This document shows, piece after piece, positions 25,717 through 33,606 of a DNA stretch of 64,000 bases (within the stretch, counting starts at the first letter, position 1; each line of letters opens with the position of its first letter). Origin of the DNA: Anaerotignum faecicola (GTDB lineage Bacteria > Bacillota > Clostridia > Lachnospirales > Anaerotignaceae); assembly GCF_003865035.1 (NCBI RefSeq), contig NZ_BHVZ01000010.1, positions 80,204 through 144,203 on the forward strand. Direction: 5' to 3'. The notes below the pieces were generated by a model. It made no database searches. It saw nothing but the letters and a program-made list of their open reading frames with translations, and was not told where the DNA came from. A program made the translations under genes and the position numbers.

Positions 25717-28700
25717 TCAGTCCGCCTGCATCGGCTTAGTATTCTCAACGAAGCGGTGAAGCATGGCGGCGATCTCAGCGCGGGTCGCCGTACCCTGTGG
25801 ATCAAGCAGAGTTTCGGCTTTTCCCTTTATCAATCCGTTGCCGACTGCCCATTGCATTACTGTGTTTGCGTAATCCGTAATCTTGTCCGCGTCCTCGAAC
25901 TTGTCAAGATTTCCTGTGACGGTCAGTTTGTAGCCCTTGTAGTCCGCGTAGCGGTAGAAGATGGCGGTAAGCTGTTCTCGGGTAATGGGATCGTCCGGGC
26001 CGAATTTGTCCATGCTGTAGCCTGCAAAGATGCCATTCTCTGCCGCCCATGTGATTGCGTCGGCGTACCACCTTCCGGCTTCCACATCGGTAAAGCTGTT
26101 TTCGCCCTTCGGCGCGAGGCTGCCCTCCATGCGCCAGAGAATGGTCGCCATCATGCCGCGTGTCACCGTCCCGTGCGGACTGAACAGGGTCTTGCTCGTG
26201 CCGAGCATCAGACCATTTTTGTAAACGAACATCGCATCGTTGTAGAACCAGTCCTTTTCGGAAACATCAGTAAAGGGGTTTACGACTATGTCCGGATTTT
26301 CATCCGCGCGCCAGCCTGCGTATACGGTCATATTTTTCGTAAGAGAAACCTCAGAAACCTGATTTGTCAGGCTACGGTCGCTGTACCAGCCGATAAAGGT
26401 ATACCCATGCCGAGTCGGAACGTATTTTGTCAGGCTGATTCGGGTGTTGTTTTCTTCCCGCATGTCGGTTATAGTACTGCCGCCATTGGTTTCAAAATGC
26501 AGCGTGTAATAGGTGACGGACGGTTTGCGGCTGCCGCCACCGCCGCCACTGCCGCTACTGCCGCCGGCAAACTTCGCCGTCAGCTTGGTTACATCCGCCG
26601 AGACGCTTTCGCTGGGCGCGTAAAGGTTTCCGTCACTGCCAAGCCACTTAAAGTAATTTTCGGTATTTCCGTCCGGGCGGGTCAGACCATCGGACGCAGG
26701 CGCGGTAAAGCTCTCGCCATTTTTCACGATGATTTGAATATCCTCAGCGCTACCGCCCAGCGTGCCGCCGCCAAGGGCAAGGGTAACGGCCTTCAGTCCG
26801 CCAGAACCCAGTGTGTCAGGGTTCAGGACTTCAAGGACGGGGCGGAAACCAAGGGTGACATCCCGATCCGAGGACGAGCTGCAACCCCAGAAGCGGGCCG
26901 AGTGGAACCCGCGAACCGCACGGAATGGAGTCGAATTATCGGGTCTGGTGTCTTGCCCCCAGGAAGCCATCCGCTTCCAGTTTTTGATATATCCGTCGTT
27001 CTTGTCCAGCATCTTATCCCATTCGTTGATTTGTGGCGTGCCGTGTTGGGACTCATCCGAGCCTGTACGACCACTTCCCGCGGACGGCGCACGCAGTGTA
27101 TAGTTCACGCCGCCTGCGGCGTAGTCCTTGCCGAAAATCAGATCTGCGGTATTCAGGTCATTCCAGCTTATCGTATGCGTTACATTGTGATTCGCAATAA
27201 ACAGGCTGTGGGGATATTTGTTCTGCTGTGCATATTTCTCGGTGGTTTCCTTCTCCGATGTGAGCTTGTAAGCATCCACTGTTCCGGCGTAGGTAAAGGG
27301 AACATAGTGCAGCGTCGTATCCGGCAAGGAAGTCGCGCCAAAGATGTTTCCGGTGTTCACCGTGCCGGGAATGCTCGCGCCGGAGAGGTCAAAGTAATAG
27401 GTGCCGCCGGGAACGAGGTTGAACTGCTCTGGGGGAGCAAACTGTGCCGTCAGCTTGGTTACATTTGCCGGAACGCTTTTACCGGGTGCGTACAGGTTTC
27501 CATCACTGCCAAGCCACTTAAAGCTGCTGCCGTTATTTCCGTCAGGGCGTGTCAGACCATCGGACGTAGGCGCGGTAAATGCACTGCCGTTTTTCACGAT
27601 GATTTGAATATCCTCGGAGCTATTCCCCAGCTTGCCGCCGCCAAGGTCGAGGGTAACGACCTTCAGCCCGTCAGCGCCCAGCGTGTCCGGGTTCAGGACT
27701 TCAAGGATGGGGCGAAAACCGAGGATCGTGTAGTTGTTAATAGCAGAGCTGTAGTTGGTCCAGTAGCGGGCCGAATTGGATCCGCGAACCGCACGGAGAC
27801 TCGGAGCATATTTCGCATTATCCTGTCCCCACGAAAACATCCTGCTCCAGTTTTTGACGTATCCTTCGTCCTTGTTCATTATCATGTCCCATTCGTTGCT
27901 TTGGGGGTTGCCGCGTTCTGAATCACCCGAACCTTTACTGGCACTTCCCTCGGACGGCACTCGCATGGTATAGTCTATGCCGCCGCTGGCGTAGCCTTTG
28001 CCGAAAATCAGCCCTGCGGCATTCAGCTCATCCCAGCTTGTTTCATTCGTTACGGCATAATCCGCAATGAACAGGCTGTGGGGATATTTGTTCTGCTGTG
28101 CATACTCATCGGTGGCTTCCATCGTTGACGTGAGCTTATAGGCATCCGCTGTTCCTGCGTAGGTAAAGGGAACATAATGCAGGGTGTTGTCCGGCAGATC
28201 GCTGTTTGCCGTGCCGGGGATGTTTTCGCCGAAGAGGTCAAAGTAATAGGTGCCGCCGGAATCAAGGTTGAACTGCTCCTCGACCGTATGCTCCTGCGCA
28301 CGGATAATGGCGTAGAGCCCGACAACATAGATATTTTTCAGATCCCCCATCGATGGATCGCCGGTGCCATCCTTGCTGAACATAACGGAGCCAAGGTAGG
28401 CATCCTCCTTCCCGTCATAGGCGTTCAGCGCCTCGGTAAGTGCCTGATGGTCCGCATAGCGCGTAATAGGGTTGCCGTTGAATGTCAAGGCAGTCTCATT
28501 TGTGATGGGCTTCTGCGTGTAGAAGGCGAAATACAGCAGATAGATGTTGTCCTTCTCGTAAGTATCATCCGCTTTCAGCTTTTTGGGCTCGCCGTCCTGC
28601 TGCCACAGCGCGCGGCCAAAATCAAGGAACGTCAAGTCGCTGGCGAATGCTGCCGAGCCGTCTCCTATCTTTTTGCCTTCCTCCGGTTTGGGGAAGGTAA

Positions 28701-28821
28701 TATCGACGCTTGTCAACGCTTGCGTAGGCGTATCCTCGTTGCCCTCGGCAAAGGCCGCCGTCGGCATAAGGCATAGCACCATACACAAGGTGAGCAGGAT
28801 GCTGAGTATTCGTTTCTTCAT
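25717..28821 (-). CDS. Large surface protein with S-layer homology domains
   Basis: A secreted protein of 1034 residues. The signal peptide (MKKRILSILLTLCM, cut after AFA) fixes the start at 28821, behind AGGAGG. After a unique N-terminal region of about 165 residues come two tandem copies of a domain of about 285 residues, each starting QFNL..GGTYYFDL and containing LGFRPxLEVLNPDTLG. Next are a Gly/Ser linker, an InlB-like Listeria-Bacteroides repeat (FIGWYSDRSLTNQV) and three SLH motifs (NPFTDVSEKDWFY, SFTDVEAGRWYADA, FEDADKITDYAN) that would bind secondary wall polymer. It probably sits in the S-layer as an adhesin or surface coat. The duplicated domain is of unknown function. Confidence 0.9.
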   Translation of the reverse strand: MKKRILSILLTLCMVLCLMPTAAFAEGNEDTPTQALTSVDITFPKPEEGKKIGDGSAAFASDLTFLDFGRALWQQDGEPKKLKADDTYEKDNIYLLYFAFYTQKPITNETALTFNGNPITRYADHQALTEALNAYDGKEDAYLGSVMFSKDGTGDPSMGDLKNIYVVGLYAIIRAQEHTVEEQFNLDSGGTYYFDLFGENIPGTANSDLPDNTLHYVPFTYAGTADAYKLTSTMEATDEYAQQNKYPHSLFIADYAVTNETSWDELNAAGLIFGKGYASGGIDYTMRVPSEGSASKGSGDSERGNPQSNEWDMIMNKDEGYVKNWSRMFSWGQDNAKYAPSLRAVRGSNSARYWTNYSSAINNYTILGFRPILEVLNPDTLGADGLKVVTLDLGGGKLGNSSEDIQIIVKNGSAFTAPTSDGLTRPDGNNGSSFKWLGSDGNLYAPGKSVPANVTKLTAQFAPPEQFNLVPGGTYYFDLSGASIPGTVNTGNIFGATSLPDTTLHYVPFTYAGTVDAYKLTSEKETTEKYAQQNKYPHSLFIANHNVTHTISWNDLNTADLIFGKDYAAGGVNYTLRAPSAGSGRTGSDESQHGTPQINEWDKMLDKNDGYIKNWKRMASWGQDTRPDNSTPFRAVRGFHSARFWGCSSSSDRDVTLGFRPVLEVLNPDTLGSGGLKAVTLALGGGTLGGSAEDIQIIVKNGESFTAPASDGLTRPDGNTENYFKWLGSDGNLYAPSESVSADVTKLTAKFAGGSSGSGGGGGSRKPSVTYYTLHFETNGGSTITDMREENNTRISLTKYVPTRHGYTFIGWYSDRSLTNQVSEVSLTKNMTVYAGWRADENPDIVVNPFTDVSEKDWFYNDAMFVYKNGLMLGTSKTLFSPHGTVTRGMMATILWRMEGSLAPKGENSFTDVEAGRWYADAITWAAENGIFAGYSMDKFGPDDPITREQLTAIFYRYADYKGYKLTVTGNLDKFEDADKITDYANTVMQWAVGNGLIKGKAETLLDPQGTATRAEIAAMLHRFVENTKPMQAD
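26565..27429 (-). repeat. Second copy of the internal domain duplication
   Basis: It runs from the codons for EQFNLV (about 27429) to FAGG (about 26565). It aligns over its whole length with 27430-28278 at DNA and protein level. It differs mainly by point changes and a seven-codon insertion before the LPDTTLHYVPF segment. Confidence 0.8.
27430..28278 (-). repeat. First copy of the internal domain duplication
   Basis: The first of the two tandem domain copies in the SLH protein. Stretches such as CATCGGACG, GGCGCGGTAAA and the CTCAAGGATGG-type block recur at a spacing of about 850-870 bases. The similarity is high enough that the two copies could recombine. Confidence 0.8.
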
Positions 28822-29059
28822 AGGCTTTCTCCTCCTGTTCGTTTCGGTTGGACTTGCTCGTCCCACCTTTTTTCTGATTTTCTCTGTTTCTGAGCCGAAT
28901 GCACAGCGCGATAATCGCTGCCGCCGCTGCAAAGGAAACGAAGGTCATCGGCACATGGTCGCTCGCGTTCTCCCACAGCAGTATCGTGCCGAGGCTGCAT
29001 CCAACGGGTGTTTTCGCGCACTCTTTGCTTGACGAGCGCGACTCGTATTGCGGTATCGT
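28818..29059 (-). pseudogene. Small gene upstream of the SLH gene, apparently frameshifted
   Basis: An ATG at 29059 with a good AAAGGAGG site opens an 80-codon frame (MYDTAIRVALVK) whose stop overlaps the SLH start as ATGA. After codon 23 this frame reads like random sequence. One frame over, immediately after that point, lies LGTILLWENASDH and a clear hydrophobic segment (FVSFAAAAAIIALCIRL), then a basic charged tail. So the original product was probably a short membrane protein with a basic N-terminus, broken by one extra base near 28993. The second frame lacks its own start and has no nearby stop, so the true 3' end is unclear. Confidence 0.45.
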
Positions 29060-29262
29060 ACATATCGTTCGAACCTCCTTTCTCCGTTTGTGTGAAGCTT
29101 TGGCTGAAAAGTCCTTTCACTTATATAGGTACATAAAATCGGAAAAACTCTCACCCAAAATGCAAATTTTTTTAAATTTTTTCAATTTTTTTTAACAATG
29201 TGGCTCTTGGAAATGGATTGCCGCTCGATGGCGATACCCTCTATTTGCAATCAATTCGCATA

Positions 29263-29314
29263 TTGACAAATGCAAAGCAGTACGGTATACTAATTTGCAA
29301 ATAAGTTGCAAATT
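29263..29314 (+). promoter_or_regulatory. zur promoter with palindromic operator
   Basis: TTGACA (29263-29268), a 17-base spacer and TATACT (29286-29291) form a near-ideal promoter. Directly after the -10 lies AATTTGCAA-N5-TTGCAAATT (29292-29314), a perfect 9+9 palindrome over the expected transcription start. Related half sites (ATTTGCAA at 29243-29250) lie upstream of the -35. It is the likely site of the Fur-family protein encoded next, giving autorepression. The bases from 29060 to 29262 show no gene. Confidence 0.82.
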
Positions 29315-29327
29315 GGAGGGGTGGCTG

Positions 29328-29720
29328 ATGGCAAGGTATCTGACGCGGCAGCGCAAGCAGCTTCTCGAATATCTTTCAAAGCATACAGATGAACAGATGA
29401 CCGCACGGCAGATAGCCGATGCACTGACGGCAGAGAGTATCAGCATCAGCGCCGTTTATCGTAATTTATCCGCCTTGGAGGAGGAGGGAATTCTGAAGCG
29501 CAGTATCCGAGAGAACACCAGAGAGGTGTATTATCAATATATTGCCGCAGAGGGATGTAAGGACAGTCTGCATCTATCCTGTCGGGTATGCGGGAAAAGC
29601 ATTCATCTTGGAGAAAAGGAAACGGAACAGCTTCTGCATAGCACGCTGGAAAGCACAGGCTTTCAAATCGACAAAACGGAAACGATTCTGTATGGCGTTT
29701 GCGCCGATTGCAGAAAATAA
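29328..29720 (+). CDS. zur: Fur-family zinc regulator (Zur-like)
   Basis: A 131-residue Fur-family repressor. The winged helix covers about residues 5-75 (QRKQLLEYLSKHTDEQMTARQIA, then ISISAVYRNLSALEEEGILKR). The C-terminal dimer domain has metal ligands in HLSCRVCGKSIHL and the structural CADC at the end, i.e. two CxxC pairs. I start at the ATG at 29328 because GGAGGGG lies before it. The downstream genes are znuA-znuC-znuB, so zinc is the likely co-repressor. By sequence alone a Fur or PerR role cannot be excluded, but the context argues for Zur. Confidence 0.88.
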   Translation: MARYLTRQRKQLLEYLSKHTDEQMTARQIADALTAESISISAVYRNLSALEEEGILKRSIRENTREVYYQYIAAEGCKDSLHLSCRVCGKSIHLGEKETEQLLHSTLESTGFQIDKTETILYGVCADCRK

Positions 29721-29751
29721 AAGAGCAGAAAATAGAAGGGTGGTGAGCAGA

Positions 29752-30054
29752 ATGGAAAGAAAAAAGAGAAATAGAATTGCAGCATTGCTTCTTGCCGTGA
29801 CCATTCTGGTCATCATGCTTTACTCTGCTTTTTTTGTTGCGGCAGAAGCCGACCACGATTGCGTGGGCGAAGGCTGCCCGATTTGCTATCAGATTGATGC
29901 TTGCCAAAACACACTGAAAAGCCTTTCGCTTGCTGTATGCGTTACAGCCGTTGCTGTTGCGTTTACATATATTTTGTGCAGGTGTATTTCTCTCTGCACG
30001 GACTATGCACAAAGAGATACCTTGGTATCTCTCAAGGTGAAGCTTTCGAATTAA
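29752..30054 (+). CDS. Small membrane protein with HDC..CPxC motif in the zinc operon
   Basis: A 100-residue protein with two membrane helices, at about residues 9-30 and 58-80. Between them lies an outward-facing loop with HDCVGEGCPICYQIDAC, four cysteines and a histidine that could bind zinc. A basic N-terminus (MERKKRNR) should stay inside. It starts at 29752 after GGTGG, 31 bases after zur, and precedes znuA. I remember proteins of this kind beside zinc uptake genes in other Clostridia, but no tested function. It might pass zinc to ZnuA or the permease, or sense it; both are inferred. Confidence 0.75.
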   Translation: MERKKRNRIAALLLAVTILVIMLYSAFFVAAEADHDCVGEGCPICYQIDACQNTLKSLSLAVCVTAVAVAFTYILCRCISLCTDYAQRDTLVSLKVKLSN

Positions 30055-30066
30055 ATAAGAGCCTTT

Positions 30067-30132
30067 TACAAGGGTGAAGTCTATCTGTTTTCGGATAGGC
30101 TTTTGCGGCGTTGCTGTTACCCTTGTATTTTT
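30067..30132 (+). terminator. Branched hairpin with U-run before znuA
   Basis: TACAAGGGT (30067-30075) pairs perfectly with ACCCTTGTA (30119-30127), followed by TTTTT. Inside is a second hairpin (AGTCTATC with GATAGGCT). It has the form of an intrinsic terminator inside the operon, between the small membrane protein gene and znuA. I see no convincing new promoter after it, so it may be an attenuator or set the expression ratio. Confidence 0.6.
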
Positions 30133-30177
30133 GTGCCTATTTTTAGTTCTTATTATAATTCGGAGGTAAATATAATC

Positions 30178-31206
30178 ATGAAAAAGATAACTGCGCTGCT
30201 GCTTGCGCTTTTCATGCTTGTCGCCGCTCTTGCCGGCTGCGGAAAGCAGAATGATACCAATCAGACAGACAAACTGAGCATTGTCACCACCATTTTTCCC
30301 GAATATGACTGGGTTAGGGAAATCCTTGGTGACAAGGCTGACAACGCAGAAATCACAATGCTGCTGGATAACGGCGTTGACCTGCACAGCTATCAGCCCA
30401 CGGCAGATGATATTGTTAAAATCTCGGATTGCGACCTGTTTATCTATGTAGGCGGCGAGTCCGACGAATGGGTGGAGGATGCCCTGAGAAATGCCGCCAA
30501 CGGGAATATGAAGGTTATCAATTTGCTGGAGGTACTGGGTGATTCCGTAAAAACGGAAGAAATTGTTGAGGGGATGCAGGAGGCGGAGCACGAGTACGAG
30601 GATGCAGAGGAACACGAGCACGAGGATGCCCATGCACATGAGGATGCAGAGGAGCACGAGCACGAGGAGGAAGCTGACGAGCATGTTTGGCTGTCCCTGA
30701 AAAATGCCAAAATGCTGGTCAGAGTGATTTCCAAAGCCTTGCAGGAGCTTGACCCCGATAACAAGGATATCTATGCCGCCAATGCCGATGCTTATGTAAA
30801 GAAGCTGTCTGCTCTTGACGCAGAGTATCAGGCAGCCGTGGATGCAGCAAGCAATAAAACCATCCTGTTTGGCGACCGTTTTCCGTTCCGCTATCTGGTG
30901 GATGATTATGGTCTGCGCTACTATGCCGCTTTTGTTGGCTGCTCCGCTGAAACCGAAGCCGGCTTTGAGACCATTTCGTTTCTTGCCAAGAGGGTGGACG
31001 AATTGAAGCTGCCCTGCGTGTTGACTATTGAGGGCGCACAGCACAAGATTGCCGAAACCGTTGTCCGGAACACGACAGCGAAAAATCAAAGGGTGCTGAC
31101 GATGGATTCCATGCAGTCTACCACTTCTAAAGATGTGAAAAACGGCACGACTTATCTCTCCGTTATGGAGAAAAACCTTTCCGTGCTGAAGGAAGCATTG
31201 AGATAA
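30178..31206 (+). CDS. znuA: Zinc ABC transporter substrate-binding lipoprotein
   Basis: A 342-residue cluster A-I metal-binding lipoprotein. The signal peptide ends with lipobox LAGC (Cys near 21). Family features are VTTIFPEYDWVREI, GVDLHSYQPTADDI with a metal His, an internal His/Glu/Asp-rich loop (about residues 145-175, many HEHE pairs) typical of zinc rather than manganese binders, DEHVWLSLKN with the next ligand, and GDRFPFRYLVDDYGL. The start is the ATG at 30178 after CGGAGG. It would capture zinc outside the membrane and deliver it to ZnuB. The His-rich loop is the best evidence for zinc. Confidence 0.94.
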   Translation: MKKITALLLALFMLVAALAGCGKQNDTNQTDKLSIVTTIFPEYDWVREILGDKADNAEITMLLDNGVDLHSYQPTADDIVKISDCDLFIYVGGESDEWVEDALRNAANGNMKVINLLEVLGDSVKTEEIVEGMQEAEHEYEDAEEHEHEDAHAHEDAEEHEHEEEADEHVWLSLKNAKMLVRVISKALQELDPDNKDIYAANADAYVKKLSALDAEYQAAVDAASNKTILFGDRFPFRYLVDDYGLRYYAAFVGCSAETEAGFETISFLAKRVDELKLPCVLTIEGAQHKIAETVVRNTTAKNQRVLTMDSMQSTTSKDVKNGTTYLSVMEKNLSVLKEALR

Positions 31207-31218
31207 GGAGGCAGGTTC

Positions 31219-31932
31219 ATGGCTCAGCTCACTTGCCAAAGGCTCTGCGTCGGCTATGAGGGAAAGTCCGTTCTGCAGGAACTCAATTTTGAGGTTTTTG
31301 CAGGCGACTATCTCTGCATCGTAGGAGAAAATGGTTCCGGCAAGAGTACACTTATGAAAACGATTCTCGGCTTGCAGCCACCTATCAGCGGCAAAATTTT
31401 GACAGGCGATGGGCTGAGGAAAAATGAAATCGGCTATCTGCCGCAGCAGACCGTTGTCCAGAAGGACTTCCCGGCAGCCGTGAGAGAAATCGTTCTCTCC
31501 GGATGTCAGGGACGCTGTGGCAGCCGTCCTTTTTATAGCAAAGAAGAAAAGCAGCTTGCGGCGGCGGCTATGGACAGGATGCAGCTTGCGCAGCTTGCAA
31601 AACGCTGCTATCGGGAGCTGTCCGGCGGACAGCAGCAGAGGGTTCTGCTTGCTCGTGCGCTGTGTGCCACTCGAAAAATGTTGCTTCTCGACGAGCCTGT
31701 TTCCGGGCTTGATCCCAAGGCGACAGCGGAAATGTATGCGCTTATCGAAGAGCTTAACCGAAACGATGGCATTACGGTAATTATGATTTCGCACGATATT
31801 ACTGCCGCAGTTCAATATGCCAGCCATCTTCTGCATATTGGAGACACCGTTTTTTTCGGAACAAAAGCGGAATATCTCAGAAGTCCGCAGGGGCGGCTGT
31901 TTGCCGCAGAGAAGGGGGGCGATGAACAATGA
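31219..31932 (+). CDS. znuC: Zinc ABC transporter ATP-binding protein
   Basis: A 237-residue ABC ATPase with Walker A GENGSGKST near residue 36, the Q-loop in YLPQQ, signature LSGGQQQR near 137, Walker B MLLLDEPVSGLD near 156 and the switch His in VIMISHD near 190. The length suits the ZnuC/MntB/SitB group. It starts 12 bases after znuA, behind AAGGAGG, and its stop overlaps znuB as ATGA. It powers ZnuB in the cytoplasm. Confidence 0.95.
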   Translation: MAQLTCQRLCVGYEGKSVLQELNFEVFAGDYLCIVGENGSGKSTLMKTILGLQPPISGKILTGDGLRKNEIGYLPQQTVVQKDFPAAVREIVLSGCQGRCGSRPFYSKEEKQLAAAAMDRMQLAQLAKRCYRELSGGQQQRVLLARALCATRKMLLLDEPVSGLDPKATAEMYALIEELNRNDGITVIMISHDITAAVQYASHLLHIGDTVFFGTKAEYLRSPQGRLFAAEKGGDEQ

Positions 31933-32783
31933 CCGCTATTTTGGAAAAGCTGACCCTCTATTGGACATATCCCTTTGTCCGCTATGCGCTGGTAGTCGGT
32001 GTGCTGATTGCGCTATGCTCGTCTTTGCTGGGCGTGACGCTGGTGCTGAAACGGTTTTCCTTCATCGGCGACGGACTTTCCCATGTGGCGTTTGGCGCAA
32101 TGGCGATTGCCGCCGTGCTGCAAATCACAAATGAAATGCCACTGGTAATGGTCATTACGATCAGCAGCGCCGTGTTGCTTTTGCGTACAGGGCAGAACGC
32201 GAAAATCAAGGGCGATGCGGCGATTGCCATGATTTCGGTGGGAGCGCTTGCCATCGGCTATCTGGTGATGAATATTTTCTCCACCTCATCCAACCTTTCG
32301 GGCGATGTGTGCAGTACACTGTTTGGCTCCACCTCCATCCTGACACTGTCTCCTGTAGAAGTGTGGCTTTGCGTTGGAATGTCGGTGCTGGTTGTGGTGG
32401 TGTTTATCCTGTTTTACAATAAAATCTTCGCTGTGACCTTTGATGAGGACTTTGCAAGGGCAACCGGCACAAAGGCAGGGCTTTACAATCTGCTGATTGC
32501 AATCGTTGTTGCCATCATCATCGTGCTGGCAATGAACCTTGTCGGCTCTCTGCTCATCTCCGCACTGGTAATTTTCCCGGCGTTGTCCGCTATGCGGATG
32601 TTCAAGAGCTTTCGTAGTGTGACGATCTGCGCCGCAGTTTTGTCGGTGTTGTGTTCGCTGATCGGTATTCTGGCATCTATCCTCGCCGGAACACCGGTAG
32701 GCTCGACAATCGTTGCTGTTCAGATTGTCGCTTTCGCTCTATCGTGGCTGACAGGTACAGCTATCGGAGGTGTGAGAAAATGA
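31929..32783 (+). CDS. znuB: Zinc ABC transporter permease
   Basis: A 284-residue ABC-3 family permease with about eight membrane helices. The family segment FSFIGDGLSHVAFGAMA near residue 40 contains the conserved Ser-His-x-x-Phe-Gly. VTFDEDFARATGTKAG, near 175, is the cytoplasmic coupling loop, and NLVGSLLISALVIFPALSA follows near 205. Both ends overlap neighbours as ATGA, so znuC, znuB and the following lipoprotein gene are likely translated together. Confidence 0.95.
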   Translation: MTAILEKLTLYWTYPFVRYALVVGVLIALCSSLLGVTLVLKRFSFIGDGLSHVAFGAMAIAAVLQITNEMPLVMVITISSAVLLLRTGQNAKIKGDAAIAMISVGALAIGYLVMNIFSTSSNLSGDVCSTLFGSTSILTLSPVEVWLCVGMSVLVVVVFILFYNKIFAVTFDEDFARATGTKAGLYNLLIAIVVAIIIVLAMNLVGSLLISALVIFPALSAMRMFKSFRSVTICAAVLSVLCSLIGILASILAGTPVGSTIVAVQIVAFALSWLTGTAIGGVRK

Positions 32784-33310
32784 AAAATCTGTTTTGCGTA
32801 GTACTGATTGCCCTAATGCTTTGCTCTCTTGCCGCCTGCGGAGGTGAGGAGGATAAAGAGACAGCCGATAATCAGACACCGAATACCTCTGCTTCACAAA
32901 ATCAACCGATGGAAAAGGAATCGGTGTCTGCGCCTGCTGCCTCTGAGTCTGTGCAAAGCGCAGACGGCATTGATGTTGATCTGACAAAGCTCAGCAGTAC
33001 AATGGTCTATTCTGAGGTTTACAATATGCTATACACCCCTGATGATTACATTGGGAAAATGGTTAAAATGAAGGGTGCTTTTGCATATTACGAGGACCCC
33101 GAAACAAAGGAGCAATATTTTGCCTGCATTATTGCCGATGCGATGGCTTGCTGTTCACAGGGATTGGATTTTATTCCGACCGACGAGTACACCTATCCGG
33201 ACGATTATCCGGAGCTAAACGCAGAGATAACAGTCACAGGAACCTTTGAGATTTATGAGAAAAACGGAATAAAGTATTGTAGGCTTGCGAATGCTGCGAT
33301 TGAGAGCTAA
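32780..33310 (+). CDS. Lipoprotein with OB-fold-like domain in the zinc operon
   Basis: A 176-residue lipoprotein: signal peptide with lipobox LAAC (Cys near 20), a Ser/Gln-rich linker of about 45 residues, then a compact beta-rich domain from about residue 68 (YNMLYTPDDYIGKMVKMKGAF, YFACIIADAMACCSQGLDF, ELNAEITVTGTFEIYE). The pattern fits an OB fold like that of the DUF1980/TIGR03943 group, often found near metal genes. The ACC pair could bind zinc. It overlaps znuB as ATGA and is the last gene of the operon. A role as a second surface zinc carrier is inferred. Confidence 0.8.
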   Translation: MKNLFCVVLIALMLCSLAACGGEEDKETADNQTPNTSASQNQPMEKESVSAPAASESVQSADGIDVDLTKLSSTMVYSEVYNMLYTPDDYIGKMVKMKGAFAYYEDPETKEQYFACIIADAMACCSQGLDFIPTDEYTYPDDYPELNAEITVTGTFEIYEKNGIKYCRLANAAIES

Positions 33311-33428
33311 GGCTGATGGTGTGCTCTGCTTTCCGAAGCATGATTCAAAAAGTGGTGACAAGAAAATGCTCTGTATGCTGCATTATAATTTGCTATCAGA
33401 GAAGGGCTTATAATTAAATATCTGAACG

Positions 33429-33473
33429 AAACAAAGGCAGCTGACGAAAAAATTACAGCTGTCTTTGTTGTTT
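33429..33473 (+). terminator. Terminator of the zinc operon
   Basis: AACAAAGGCAGCTG (33430-33443) pairs with CAGCTGTCTTTGTT (33456-33469), with one mismatch. The following bases are only moderately T-rich. The rest of 33311-33606 shows no gene; a TTTGCGA/TCGCAAA dyad ends at the mgtA ribosome binding site. Confidence 0.65.
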
Positions 33474-33606
33474 GAAAAATTGCGTATACAGGAGGGCAAA
33501 GGGCTGTTTTGTGTAAATGCAAGAAAAAAGCAAGAATATAAGCGTGGCGTTTTTTGCGAATGATGTTAAAATAGCAATATATGTATCGCAAAGGAGGAGC
33601 TATTTC

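Noticed and set aside
25348..27921. 857-codon plus-strand frame antisense to the SLH gene
   Set aside because: The SLH frame has a signal peptide, domains and a ribosome binding site. The opposite frame is open only because of codon bias.
33311..33606. M-box magnesium riboswitch before mgtA copy 1
   Set aside because: Searched by eye for the conserved core and found none; only an operon terminator and a small dyad are present.
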